Assembly (NCBI GenBank): GCA_035235625.1
Contig: CP141146.1
Coordinates: 372,001-436,000, forward strand
DNA length: 64,000 nt
Direction: 5' to 3'
Source of the DNA: Saururus chinensis
Lineage: Eukaryota; Streptophyta; Magnoliopsida; Piperales; Saururaceae
Below, in pieces: positions 32,812 through 44,640 of this stretch. Each line of letters opens with the position of its first letter. The stretch's first letter is position 1. The notes beneath the pieces were generated by a model. That model saw only the letters and a list, made by a program, of their open reading frames with translations. It did not search any database and was not told the DNA's origin. A program made the position numbers and the translations under genes.

Positions 32812-33540
32812 AGAACTCACATTCTCAAGGTTTAAGACATAATAATACATGTGTTTGCAACAAAGTGTATCTAACTGCTAGGGTAGTATATATACATAAC
32901 TTGCATAGTATGTAGGAGTTATTTATGTTCTCGAACTTAACTTATCTAGCCCTAGACCTACCAATGAGTGCAATGGGCCTTGGATTACTACTATTAGGCT
33001 TGAGTCCTGGTGGAGTATCCTATTGGAACTTGTGTGAGCCCATATTAGTCGTGTTAGTAATGTATTGCTACATTGAGATTAAGGAAGGTTAATGAAGAGA
33101 GATTGGTTGGCTTTAAATTAAAGAGAGAACAACTAATCAAGATAAAGATTAAAATATATTCAATAGGGTCTAGGACTGGTTCATAGAGTGAATAAGGACA
33201 CTGATATTAAAACTTACCTTAGTTAATGAACCGAGGATAGTAATGGATGCCCAAAGTCTTCAGGTCTTTCAAATGCAAGGATGAAACATGATCCAAGGTT
33301 CAAGAGTACCATTATAAAATTCTTTTGTTGATCAGCAAGATCCTTATCTATGTGCAAGAGCTATGAAGATCCTCAGGCACTAGTTTCAAAAAAGAATAAA
33401 AATATTAATTATTACCATTTTTTTATTGGTCCAACATTGTTAGGGTTTTGGTTGCCTACATACTTATTGGGTAAAATCTCCAATGTTATTCCAATAAAAT
33501 CGGATTCAGAAGTAGTTCTTCCGAAAAATTAAAGACATTT
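32812..33540. mobile_element. Fragments related to LTR-F1 and to the conserved LTR block
   Basis: About 32880-33250 is a diverged reverse complement of the 462-bp duplicated unit of LTR-F1. About 33350-33530 resembles 12745-12960 in direct orientation, including the short conserved frame (IGPTLL..WLPTYLLG...IPIKSD..VVLP in pieces). Boundaries are unclear. Confidence 0.5.
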
Positions 33541-33629
33541 AACAAGAAAAATATCATATATGGATTGCTTAAGTGTTTTTTAATTAAAGATGCATTCATA
33601 TGTGAAAGTTGACAGAAAATAAAAGTGTT

Positions 33630-33870
33630 GAGAAGTCAGACACGCCATTCTTGTACAAAATTTGATAAATCATTAAGAGAATCGGATAAATCAATTGTTC
33701 ACATAATCCGATAAATTAGATAAGTAACTCGTAAACAAAATTTGATAAATCATTTACATAATTGGATAAATCATTTATTCAAAAAATTTGATAAATGAGA
33801 TAATCACTCGTCAACATAATCCAATTAATCATTCACAAAATCGGATAAATCATTCATTTATAAAATATCT
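33630..33870. repeat. AT-rich tandem repeat with 'atttgataaatc' words
   Basis: Degenerate units of roughly 25-40 bp containing 'gataaatca' and 'aatcggataaatc' repeat about seven times. No gene. The surrounding 33541-34150 is AT-rich and unclassified. Confidence 0.7.
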
Positions 33871-34150
33871 CTGATATCAAAGTGACATTCACTAGTGCTT
33901 GTGGGGCAATAAGATTAGAATGTAAGGGATCTTCCCATGATATCTCAGTTTATGAGCGCACCATATACCTTTATAGGTAGTATATAAGAGTCATAACTCA
34001 AAAGCTTTGTGGCTTTATACCAAATAATTACCATTCAAATCCGATGATAACTTTTAGGCTTTATACTAAATAACTACCCTTCAAATCCGATCATTCAAAA
34101 CCATTTGAAATGTCATTCAAATAATATAATAATATTTTAAGGTTTATATA

Positions 34151-35880
34151 TGTAATGTCCCTGATTTTTTTATGGTTTTTCTATTATTTTTTTGATAATT
34201 TTTGGCGAGAAAATATGATGTTTCAACGTATTTGGCCTTGATATTTGTAACCATAGAGTCGGTTGTGGGTTTAATCAAAGGCCGCGGGCCTGGACACACG
34301 CTTACGGCGCAAAAAATTGAGAGAGAAAGAAAATGAGAGAGCATAAGAGATAAGGAGAAAAAAAATGAAATCGGGCATTGTTGCATTCTGGAATGAACAG
34401 GAAATGCCTCGGCTTCTCTCTTCACCCTCCTCTATGTGTGAGGCCGAATTTGGCACTGCCAGTGGCGGCCAGCCTCCGTCCGGCCAGCATCGGGCTGGCG
34501 ACGGTAGGGACGCCACCCTGGCGAGCCCCATCGGCCAGCTTCTTCCTCCTCCCCCGGTTAGTCTCTCCCTCTCTATAAGTTATGTTTCCGCTATTGCCAT
34601 GAGCTGGCGAGTGTTGATCAGTTGCCCACGACTCCGCCTCTGGCAGGCCACAACGATGGGTCACCTCTCCAAGCCCCTTTTGTTTTTTGTTTTGGGTTTT
34701 AGACGTTAACTATAAAAATTCTTATTAATCTATTAACTCCAAAATTTTTATTTAGAAAAAAATGCCCCTAGTCACCCTCATTTTCTTCTTCCATTCTCAT
34801 CCTCCCACTCGTTGGATAATATCTTCATTGTAGTTTTCATCGCCAGCCGCCTCCACCTTTTGATCCCATCGCCCCACCTCTTCTCATCTCTGCCTAACCA
34901 CCCCACTTATGCCTCGCTCCCCCACTCTCCTCTCCGTCTTCATTCACCTCACCTCGCACCGCCGGTCATCGTCCCTCGCCCATGATCTCCCTCTTAACAC
35001 TCCTACCTCGCTCCTATCACCACCAAAAATGGTTGCGCTCTCCTCCCCCTCAAGTGTCATTGTTCTACCACTGAGCCAAAACCCAGACCGAAACCATTAA
35101 GGATTGGAAGCTTGACTGCATGGAGGGCCTCCTCGAGGCTCTATCGGCTCTAGCTTTGTTGTGGGTCCCTCCACCAACTCTGTCCACCTCTCCCTGGAAA
35201 GCTGCGGAGATGTCTGACTCTAGCACCTCCAGTAGGCTCCTCTACAGCAACTATGCGCAAGAAGACAATAAATATTTACTCACTTTGTTATATACAAAGA
35301 GAATAATTTACTTTCTTTGTATATATACAAAGAGAGTAAATATTTACTATTTTTGTTAGGATGCCTTGGTGGCGTTTGTGGTGGCAGCCGGAGGAGCCAT
35401 GGTGGTTGTCAAGGATGCGGGAGAGGAAGGAGTCGAAGCAATAGTGAAGGCACTTCATCTTTCTAGTGACTCCCTGAAGGTCAAGCCAATTGAGGGCCGG
35501 GATAAAGTCGCCCACATTGAAGATGCCAACTAGGACCATCAGCTCCATCACCATCTCTTGAAGGTTGCAACCTCGTCTTTCTGGATGTGGTGGAAGTCAT
35601 TGAGGGCCTTAGTTGAGGGGAGGGGTTAAGCCAAGGTAGGGGAGGTTGGGTTGACAATGACCGAGGAAATAGCTCTTGAAGGTAAAGGAGAAGTGGCTGA
35701 GAATGGCGAGGAAGAGGGAGGAGAGGAGGAGATCTATATAAAAAAAATGAGAAAGGAAACGATCTGAAAGAAGAAGAAAGGATCTAGAACAAGAAGGAAG
35801 AAGAAAGGAAAACAGAATGAAAAAAAAGACAGTTAAGTTTGTAAAAAATATATCACATGGAGCAGACAACAAGTTTTTCA
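34151..35880 (+). mobile_element. LTR-G copy 2 (LTR-like, sense plus)
   Basis: Starts TGTAATGTCCCTGATTTTTT, followed by the family's AT-rich start, a 'cttgatatttgtaacc' block, a GA-rich run and then GC-rich sequence (34260-34690). Several short overlapping frames on both strands in the GC-rich part lack any domain. The right boundary is estimated from the start of LTR-F2 homology. Confidence 0.5.
35269..35346. repeat. Short foldback with ~31-bp arms
   Basis: The left arm 35269-35299 begins TAAATATTTACTC. The right arm 35315-35346 is its near-perfect reverse complement, with a 15-bp loop. A related 'taaagttactctc' to 'gagtaagtaaatatta' patch is near 59460-59510. Confidence 0.8.
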
Positions 35881-36189
35881 AGACCCAACATCATAGCATA
35901 CAACATTTTTTTTTAAATAGAGGCTTGCACGGCAGTGCCGGGTCCTACCGCTGGCAGGTATCTGTCGCTCAACAAGGGAGAGGGCAAACGGCCACAACCT
36001 TACAAGGCCCCCTCCCCCCTTTCCAGCGGTTTGCACCGCTATCTACACTTTTCTTTTTTTATTCTCTATTTTGCCTAGACTATAGAACGTCCACCCTGGT
36101 TAACTTCTTCTGGCAATTAGGGTTTTTGGCTGGAAGGGGACGTCTGATCGTCCGGTGAAAAAGGACTGGCCGGCTAGCATTTTTAAAAA

Positions 36190-36420
36190 GAAAAATATTG
36201 TAGAAGTCATTGTTCATCGTAATTACTAAAATAGTGACGACAGATATCACTGTTCATTGTAATTACAAGAACAATGACTCCAAAAATCACTATTTATTGT
36301 AATTATGAGAACAATGACTACAAAAATCACTATTTAACATAATTACATAAATAGTGATTGTAGAAATTACTATTCTTATAAATTACAAAATAACGAATTG
36401 CAGAAATCACTAATAATGTA
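36190..36420. repeat. 40-bp tandem repeat, 5 copies
   Basis: 'aattac' or its variant 'aattat' falls at 36221, 36261, 36301, 36341 and 36381, an exact 40-bp period, with 'tcactgttcattgt' and 'acaatgactacaaaa' words between. LTR-F1 has only one related stretch (about 15877-15945). Confidence 0.9.
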
Positions 36421-36765
36421 TTTTAAGTTCAAATTTACTCAACAAATCCCCCACTAATCTCGACTCGAAGTCTAAGACAACAATCATACATTAATTGTCA
36501 GTTAGCCGTTGATCCACCATCGCTAGAGCCTCGTCATCCACCACCTTCTCCCTCCTTTACGACTAAAGAGCTCCCCTAAAATAAGCGCTAGGTGATTTTT
36601 TTTTTATAATTATGGGGATTAGGAACCTTAATCCACTTAGAAGTTGGGCCAACTAGGCTACTTGGGCCCTTTTTTTTATTAATTTTTGTTATTTTAATTA
36701 ATCAGACTGATAAAACGACTTAAACAGCCCAAATATATGTCTAAATTGGGTAAACGGGCCTTATG

Positions 36766-36770
36766 CGATA
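36766..36770. repeat. Target duplication CGATA, left copy
   Basis: CGATA before TGTCACGCCCC; the identical 5-mer is at 40281-40285. Confidence 0.92.
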
Positions 36771-37412
36771 TGTCACGCCCCGGCGATGCCCGACCCGAGC
36801 CGAACCCGGTCCAAGGGCCGGTCAAGCGCGCGGGGGCAACGAAGTGAAATTGAGAAACGATTCTAGCGGAAGACTTAATCCCTAACCACGGGCGATTAAC
36901 AGCAATACGGAGTGCGCACAATCCTTTGAGCAAGAGTAAATAAAAGGGGAAGAAAAGGTGTTGCTTAACACAAAGTAAACAACAATCTCAAACCCACAAG
37001 CTTAGTTTTAAGTAAAGCCCACACCGGCTCAAAATAAGTCATAAGCAAACATAACTGTAACATGTGACATAAATCCACAACAAAGAACCCTACACATAGG
37101 TTCTAACATAAAACATGAAACAAAATGAAGGAAAGTCACGCAACGATCTCCATCATCACACCCAAGCTACCTCTGACCTTTCCTCAAAAAGGCAATCCTG
37201 TCCTTCTGCATGTCGCACCACGCAGCCCCAAATCAAAACACAAAAGAGGGGTGAGTTTTAACACTCAGTAATGTTTTTAATATCACTGTCAACGTAGAAA
37301 ATACGATAGCTTAGAAATGAGATCGTTTCAGATCAAAGATTTACATGGTGCATCACTTTCTGATCACACATTCATATCACTTAACACTGCATAAAAATGC
37401 ATAGTTCAACCT

Positions 37413-37790
37413 GCATAGATGTATCTCTAGCATACATATTCCCACATGCATTCACACCATAACCAATCCCGCATGGATGTATCTCTAACATACATATTCC
37501 ACATGCATAACATCAACATCAACATGCATGGATGTATCTCTAACATACATATTCCACATGCATAACATCAAAATCAACATGCATGGATGTATCTCTAACA
37601 TACATATTCCACATGCATAACATCAACATCAACATGCATGGATGTATCTCTAACATACATATTCCACATGCATAACATCAACATCAACATGCATGGATGT
37701 ATCTCTAACATACATATTCCACATGCATAACATCAACATCAACATGCATGGATGTATCTCTAACATACATATTCCCACATGCATAATGTT
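37413..37790. repeat. 55-bp tandem array, 7 copies, in LTR-A copy 3
   Basis: 'gcatggatgtatctc' starts at 37471, 37526, 37581, 37636, 37691 and 37746, an exact 55-bp period. A variant first unit is at 37413. Each unit also carries 'taacatacatattcc' and 'acatgcat'. Confidence 0.95.
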
Positions 37791-39079
37791 ATCACAATCA
37801 ACCTCCATCAAGGAGTAATCACACGTTGACGTCACACAGACGGGAGCATAGACAAGGCCACGAAGGCGTGTCATGGTACAAAATTCTACACAAGAATTCA
37901 AGAAAGATCGGGGTTGTCAATCCCTAATACTGCTCGCCCTGGACGATCCTGGCCAAGGATGTCCCATTCTCACGAGAGAATCTAGAGCAGGGGTGTTCGC
38001 CCAGGGACATCTCCTGCGGAGGGAAGAGCCCGAGTTCTCACACAGAGAACCCTAGAACACGTGGTAGCGGGGTGCACACGGCATACCACACTGGATTCTC
38101 AGGGTCTAGATGACACACATAATAATATTCTCACATATCCGCAAGACAAGTACACAACTCGTCCCCACATCATTCCATTAAACAAGACTCAACCCGGGGA
38201 GTGCACTCGTTCCACACAAGAACTCCAAAACGTTCCACACAGGAACTTCAAATCGTTCCACACAGGAACTTCAAATCAAAATATGTCCTTTCGGACCAAT
38301 CAACTTGCGATTAATCCACGACCGATAAACCCGGCACGCAATTCCATCACATTGCATCCAATCGGTCAAATTCGATTAATCACGATGAAGCCTCAATTGG
38401 AAATCCATTTTCATGATGTGTGCAGCATGGTACATGCGTGGGCAAAGCATACATGAACCCTAATCATGATAAGTGCTCTCACCAGCCCCTAATGCATCAT
38501 TCATAATCACGATATTAAGCTTCAACATCATCATTTAACCCCCACATGTGTGTGTGTGTAACTAGTAGAAGCCTTTCACATAATGCATATTAACATGCTT
38601 GAAAATCAACTCACTACCACACCACACAAGTGAATTTCTACCTAAACATGAATTCCAGCGGAAATCATAGTAGAAGAATCGTTGAAATCATAGTTAAATT
38701 CAAAACTAAACCACAAAGGCTAAACACCTATAACATCACTCATTTCATCATTGAGTCATGGTATTCACCAACATTCACACACCATTAATCACAATTTATC
38801 ATGACAAATCTATCCAACAATGATTGTAGTCCTACGGAAATATGCTTAACCAAAGGGAAACAACTATTCATAATTTCAAAATAACGATTCCAACATCATG
38901 CCACAAAACATAAGTCATTCCACCATCACTAAGCATATATCTCAACTCCATAAACTCAATAGCATGCATTTCCAGTAGCCTAACATAGCTTAAAACACTC
39001 CACATTCATATAAAATTGGCAAGCTAAAGTGGAATCATCAAAATAGGCATCATACACTCAACATGCAATTTTCTGTGTA

Positions 39080-39177
39080 GCCGATCGATCGCCCTTCAGG
39101 CCGTTCGATCGGTTACACGCAAAATTTTGAAATTTTCAGTTCAGCCGATCGATCGCCCTGCAAGGCCGATCGATCGC
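39080..39177. repeat. Paired composite palindromes in LTR-A copy 3
   Basis: Modules at 39080-39113 and 39144-39177, 64 bp apart. Here most half-sites read CCGATCGATCG rather than CCGTTCGAACG, so the palindrome is kept although the bases differ from copies 1 and 2. Confidence 0.8.
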
Positions 39178-40280
39178 TAACACGGCAACGAAACAGTCAT
39201 CTTCTTCCTTTCGCAAAATCAAACCGAAACACCATAGATAACACTTCAAATCCACATCTAGCACCCTAATCATCATCAAAAGTCCTCCTTGACTTCCAGA
39301 ATATCAAACCAAACCATAATAATGCAAAACCCTAAGAAATCGGGATTAAATAATTCCATTTTCTAATCTTACCATTAACACACTAAATCAAGCAAACCAT
39401 TTCGAAATAAGCCAAAAATGAAGAGTTTTACCATGGATAAACAGAGATTTTGAAGACCCATTACCTCAGCACTTGATTAAGCTCGGATTGAAGAGTCACC
39501 CTTCTTGAAATCCTTGAAAACACAATGAGTTTGAATCAAACACCAATAGAAATCGATTTACTTAAGAAATCCTTAATTAAATCTTAGATCTAGGACTTGT
39601 TGGTAGTAAAAATCGAATTTTGAAAGTTAGGGTTTGTAGTAAAACACAAATCAGTAGCTTTTGATGGTCAAAAACGAATTGAATCAAGGGGAAAATGGTA
39701 GATTTAGAAGAAATTAAGAGAAAAGCCATGGATTAGTGCTTAATTAGAGCAAGCTTACCTTAATCGGCTTCTAATTCGGGCCTAAGTGGGGATTAGGCCA
39801 GACCTCCTTCCTTAGCCTATTCCCAAAAATGGAAATGGCTCAGGTTTGCCCTTTTATAGTAAGGGTTGGGGTAGGCAAAGGTAAGTTTTGGGGTGTAAAT
39901 ATGAAAAGTAGGCTAAAAGTGGTTATTTTACAAATTTAAGCACGAATTAAGCCTAATAAAATTCTGAAAATTTTTGTGTGACCTTAAGTATATGTCTAGG
40001 TTAATTTGACACAAAAATAAAATTTTTGACCGTGGGGCCCACAGGGGTCCCGCCAAAACCCTAATTTTTGGGAAAATAGTGAAAATTCTGAAAAATCTCA
40101 AAAATTCACATTTGGTTTAAAATCACTTAAAACCACTAATATTGAAGTTAATTTTGGTTAAAACCATCACAAACTCTATTTATTTACGAAATCACCGAAT
40201 AAGATCAGAAAACACGTAAATTGCACGATAACCCATAATTAAAGAAAACCAAAACCGGTTTAAAGATGAGGGTCCTTACA

Positions 40281-40285
40281 CGATA
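40281..40285. repeat. Target duplication CGATA, right copy
   Basis: Matches 36766-36770. Confidence 0.92.
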
Positions 40286-40502
40286 TGTTCAACTTCAAAC
40301 AGTCATATCTCCCTCATCTGAACTCTAATTCTTGTATTCTTGGTGGCGTTTCAAAGCTCATTTTATCTACTTTTTATTTAAATTAGTTTTAGTTATAAAT
40401 TATGTCTATTGAGGAAGTTACTCTACTAAGAAGTTCAATGGGCCAAATACCTATTTTCCACATGTTTAATTTTTGAAACCTAAGAAAATCCGGGGTATTA
40501 TA

Positions 40503-42969
40503 GAATCAGCCACAATAATAAAAAGGGAAGCATGGGACGACCTAGAGGGTCATTTTGGAAGAAAAGAAAAATCTCAAATCAACAAAGGGACATGTTGGAG
40601 AACAAAACTAGCAACCAGCAAAGCTGAGAGCAAACCAGGGAGAAAAAAGAAGGAAAAGCTGGTTCATCTCATCGTCAACATGTGCACAACCAATGTCTTC
40701 TTCAAATCAACATTCTACTCTAAAGTCCATGAGTAGCTAAGTTTTACACCTAAGGCTAGGATGAAGCCTTGTTAATTAATATAGATTAATGATCATGAGA
40801 GTTGATTAAATTTTTTTTACATGTGCTTCAGTATTTGATTGTTCTACCTATTTTTAATTAATAAACTCTATCTTGGATCTAAGATTAATCGTGTTCTTCT
40901 TATGATTTGAGGTGGTTTTTCTTAGTTAGTTCTGGATTTTTAACTCTTGAATTAGGGTTGGGTATTACTTGTGATTTGCATCTTGTGGATATAATTATGG
41001 ACTTAATCGTAATCTTATTAAGTGAAGGAGAATATTATTTTTACTTATGAAAGTATGTTTAATGATGATATTTTCCATAATACATGGGATTAAATTCTAA
41101 TGTGTTATGAGATAGTATAGAAATTTAATCAATAATCATGGACATGGCTCCTTATAAATTAATTTGTATGGATTCCATGGACATGGCTCCTTATAAATTA
41201 ATTCGTACGGATTCCAATGACTTAGTAGTTTAGTTAATTGGATATTCGAATTGTTTGATATTGCTTTCTTAGTTTAAATTGATTCTTAGATTACTAGATT
41301 TAACTTTGAATTCTTTTACTTATTTTTTATGGTTTCAATAACTTTGCTTTTTTTATTTACTTCGCTTTTCATTCTTATTTGTTTTAGGGTTTTTATAGTA
41401 GGCGATTACTTGATAATTTGTTAACTAGATTAGGGTTAGACTTAATTAGATTAATATTTGGTTTTCCGATATCAAGTCTCTTTGGGATCGACCTCATTTA
41501 GTCGCTTTTCTAACTTTAATTCGTGCATCTATGAGTAAATAATTTAAAATTAACAATAAAAATAATGTCAAATTGATGTGTAATTTGAGTCATGTAATGG
41601 AATACTTACTGCTGAAGATCACATGGTGAAGATGAAGCAGATCATAAGACTTAGAAGTGTTTTCATAGGTAAAAATATGCACACACATCACATTTACAAA
41701 CATAGGATAAAAGGTTTATCATATTAAATTATGAGAAAAAATGCGTGGAAAATGAGTGCAAAATTACATAAGTATGTAAAATTTTCAATCAAGATTAATC
41801 AGGACTAAAAAGAGATTAATAAAAAAAATTAAATTTCGTTACTACAATAGTTACTATAGCAACGATCGATCAATGAACAATAACAATTGATTGTTTAATG
41901 TAGCAGTTTTCACAAAACTTCACAAAAGAAAACCGAGAGTTGGTAATCAATCGTTGAACTATAGCAATCGATCACTAGAGCCTGTATTTTCCCAAAATAG
42001 GTCATTTCGAGTTGAATTTGATTTCTATTCAAGGTCTAACACCTAAACCAACTTAGTTAGCTATAAAACAAATATTTTGGACATAGAAAAAGATAAGGGA
42101 AGTCATTGTTAGCATAAAGAGATATTGGCAAGTCTACTTTATTGGGTTTTAAGAGTTTAGAGCTCTCCATTGACTACATGCTTTGAAAATTAATTTAATT
42201 AGCCAAAATTAAAGAGATATTTGCAATACAACACACAAAAGCTTGAGGAGTTGCGGCAAAGTTCTTCACTAAGGATTGATAGAAGAAACTCAAAGAAAGA
42301 TCAACATTCAAAGATAGATTCTTTGATTGAGTTGCTAAAAGGAGACAAAGACGGAACACAAAGAGAGAAAGTTTAAAGTTTTGACAAAGGGAGAAACTTG
42401 AAGGCCAACAATGAAGAGGACTGGAAAAAAATGTATTTTTGTTTGTATTGAGTCAAAGGGGTTGGTTGATTGTTCTTGGGTCTTTTACATTCTTACTTGC
42501 TAGTGCATTGATTTAGCCATTTAGAGGCTATTGTGGCTTTTACCCTAATTTGGGTTTCTATGTTAAATTCTTGTGTGATCTTCCATGCTTTATAGTTTGT
42601 TGATAGATTAATCACGAATGATGCATAGTCATTAGATTTTTTGTTGTGTCCGCTATATAAGAAAATTATACGCAACGAGGCCATATCTCGTACTTTTTAT
42701 CTTCATTAGATAATTGGACTATGGATAATGTGGTGATCTGCTAGGTTGATTAGATAGATATTAAACTCTCAGCCAGGCCATGGCGAAAGCTAATGACGAT
42801 AATTTTTTTATAAATTTTAAAACAAAACTTATTTTAAAAATTCTAAAGATCATACTCCCTACCTCGAACTCGGATTCACCCATTCTTGGTACCATTGACT
42901 CATATCGACAAGTTGTACAAAACAAGGCTACACAAGGTTATGATATCTAGTAATTTTAAAGTGGGGCTC
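40503..42969. mobile_element. Unclassified LTR-like AT-rich region
   Basis: No host gene is seen. The phrase 'caagtctctttgggatcgacctc' region near 41480-41505 resembles the R/U5 part of Ty3/Gypsy LTRs. A 46-bp direct duplication ('ggacatggctccttataaat') lies at about 41140-41215. Palindromic CGATCGAT and CAATCG words occur at 41869-41974. Frames at 40473-40736 and 42493-42684 have no domain. Confidence 0.4.
41137..41218. repeat. Short tandem duplication
   Basis: 'ggacatggctccttataaat' starts at 41141 and again at 41180, each followed by 'taatt.gta.ggattcca'. Confidence 0.85.
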
Positions 42970-44640
42970 TATAATGTCCGGAATTTTTCAATCATTTTTT
43001 GCTCATATTTTTTATATGAAAATTTAATGCTTTAGCATATTCATTTTCATATTTGACCTCGATATTCATAATCGTAGAGTCGGGAGTGATGTTTAGTCAC
43101 AGGTCATGGTGCTCGATGTGCCACATAAACATGCAATGCGAAAATGGGAGAGAAAAGAAAGAGAAACAAAAGAAAAGAAGAGAATAGAATAGAAAAAAAA
43201 GAAAAAGAAAATGGCATCGGGTGTGCCTCAGCGCACCTGACCTGTGAGCAAAATAGGGAAGCCCCCTTCCTCTATGAGGCCAAAGGTAGTGCTACCTCCT
43301 GCCACTGGCTTCTGCTCAGCCGGTCTTGGCCTGGCAATGCCACCACCACAATCCTGGCCTAGCCCCACCGGCCCTCTGCCCTTCTCTCTCCTCTTTTCCC
43401 TTTTCGGCTCAATAAAACAACCCCCATTCCTTCACTCGATCTACTGCCAGCCAAATGACCTCCAATCTGCCACCATGGCTTCATCTAGGCCAGGATGACG
43501 TCTAGGGATTGTCATCCTGATCTCCCCACCCCTCCTCTACCAACTTAAGGTAAAAATCGGATGCCCCCCCTTTGTTCCTCTTTTTTGTGTTTCTGTGCGC
43601 TGCCACGAGACGAGGTGTAGCTGATTACTGACCACTACCTACTGACCCGCTCGGCCTCGATCGCCACATCCCCTAGTCCTGTTTCCCTTTCACCAGTTAA
43701 TTTTCCCCCCTTTTTCTCTAGTGGCATCTATCCTCCGCCACCAGATGTTGGACAACATTGGGAAGATGTCCATTTGGCTCGCCACAGTTTGGCGACTGGC
43801 TGTCTTCCAAGTCTGTCCCCCGGCCCCCTTTCAGTCGTTCTTTGCCCGACGACAGTGTGTCCATTACACCAGCCCGGATGTTTCGCCCTCGGCCAGATTG
43901 ACTCCCCTCTGTTTCTTTTGATTGGTGGTTCTGCTCCCATAGGTGTTGGTTAGTGTACAGACATGGTCTCCGGCTTGACCCAACAACGACAAGGGGATGC
44001 CATTCTCGGCCTCCCCTACTCCTTTGCCCTGCACACCTTATGCCCAAACTAGCACCCCCATATTTCGGGGTATGTCTTTGATCGCTGCTGCGGGCCCCGC
44101 CCCAGCCTAGGGCAAACCTATCTTGCTAGGTACCGCACGACCTTAGGCCCCATGTTTGACCGCCATGGACTCTGCCCTGGCCCAGTGACGGCAAGGGCTA
44201 GCACTTATGGCCCGATTCACCTCCACACACCCACTTACTTCCCCTTACACATGACCTAGAACTTGCGGGAAAGAGTCCCTAATTCATGGTTCTTCCAAGG
44301 GGAAGTAGCATTGTCGGCCACTTACCTCAAGCCAGCAAAGGCTTGGCCGCTACCATGCCCAAATCCTTTGCCCTAAGTCGTGCTTGATGTATAGCCGCCA
44401 CACCAATGGTTTTTGGTCGTGGGTGACAATTGGAGATGTCGACTACCTTCTCCGTACCTTAGTGCCTTCAATTTTCTTTGGGGGACTGTCAATGGCAAAC
44501 CTTACCTTTTCCATGTCCGATCACCCAAACTCCTAAAAACCACCCTATTTAGGGTTTGGACAAGAGAGCACGTGTGTATGTTGTTCGATAGCTAATTCCG
44601 CCTACTAGTGGCTGGATCCTTCTCCCACTAGCCTAAGTTG
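42970..44640 (+). mobile_element. LTR-G copy 4 (LTR-like, sense plus)
   Basis: Starts TATAATGTCCGGAATTTTTC, followed by the family's 'cctcgatattcataatcg' block, a GA-rich run (43144-43210) and GC-rich sequence to about 44600. The many short frames on both strands in the GC-rich part are compositional. The right end is estimated. Confidence 0.5.

Larger units (their letters stand above)
36771..40280 (-). mobile_element. LTR-A copy 3, solo LTR inside LTR-F2
   Basis: A 3510-bp LTR reads TGTCACGCCCC to GGGTCCTTACA on plus, with perfect CGATA duplications. The sense strand is minus, with a TATA box (TATAAAAG on minus) at 39851-39858. It has no internal domain. Joining the flanks restores an uninterrupted match to LTR-F1 (16250-16300), confirming the insertion. 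The short frame at 38061-38456 is shared LTR sequence, not a gene. Confidence 0.95.
35881..40502 (-). mobile_element. LTR-F copy 2 fragment, interrupted by LTR-A copy 3
   Basis: Homologous to the minus-sense 5' part of LTR-F1 (about 15660-16480). Homology runs from about 35900 to 36770, then continues at 40281-40502 without loss. The sense start on minus is TATAATACCCCGGATTTTC at 40502. No coding domain. Confidence 0.65.

Noticed and set aside
36771..40280. Full-length retrotransposon rather than solo LTR
   Set aside because: No second LTR, primer site, gag or pol, and the 5-bp duplication lies directly at the ends of the single LTR.
43144..44595. Several 60-110 codon frames
   Set aside because: Overlapping on both strands in the GC-rich part of LTR-G4, no domain or splice pattern.
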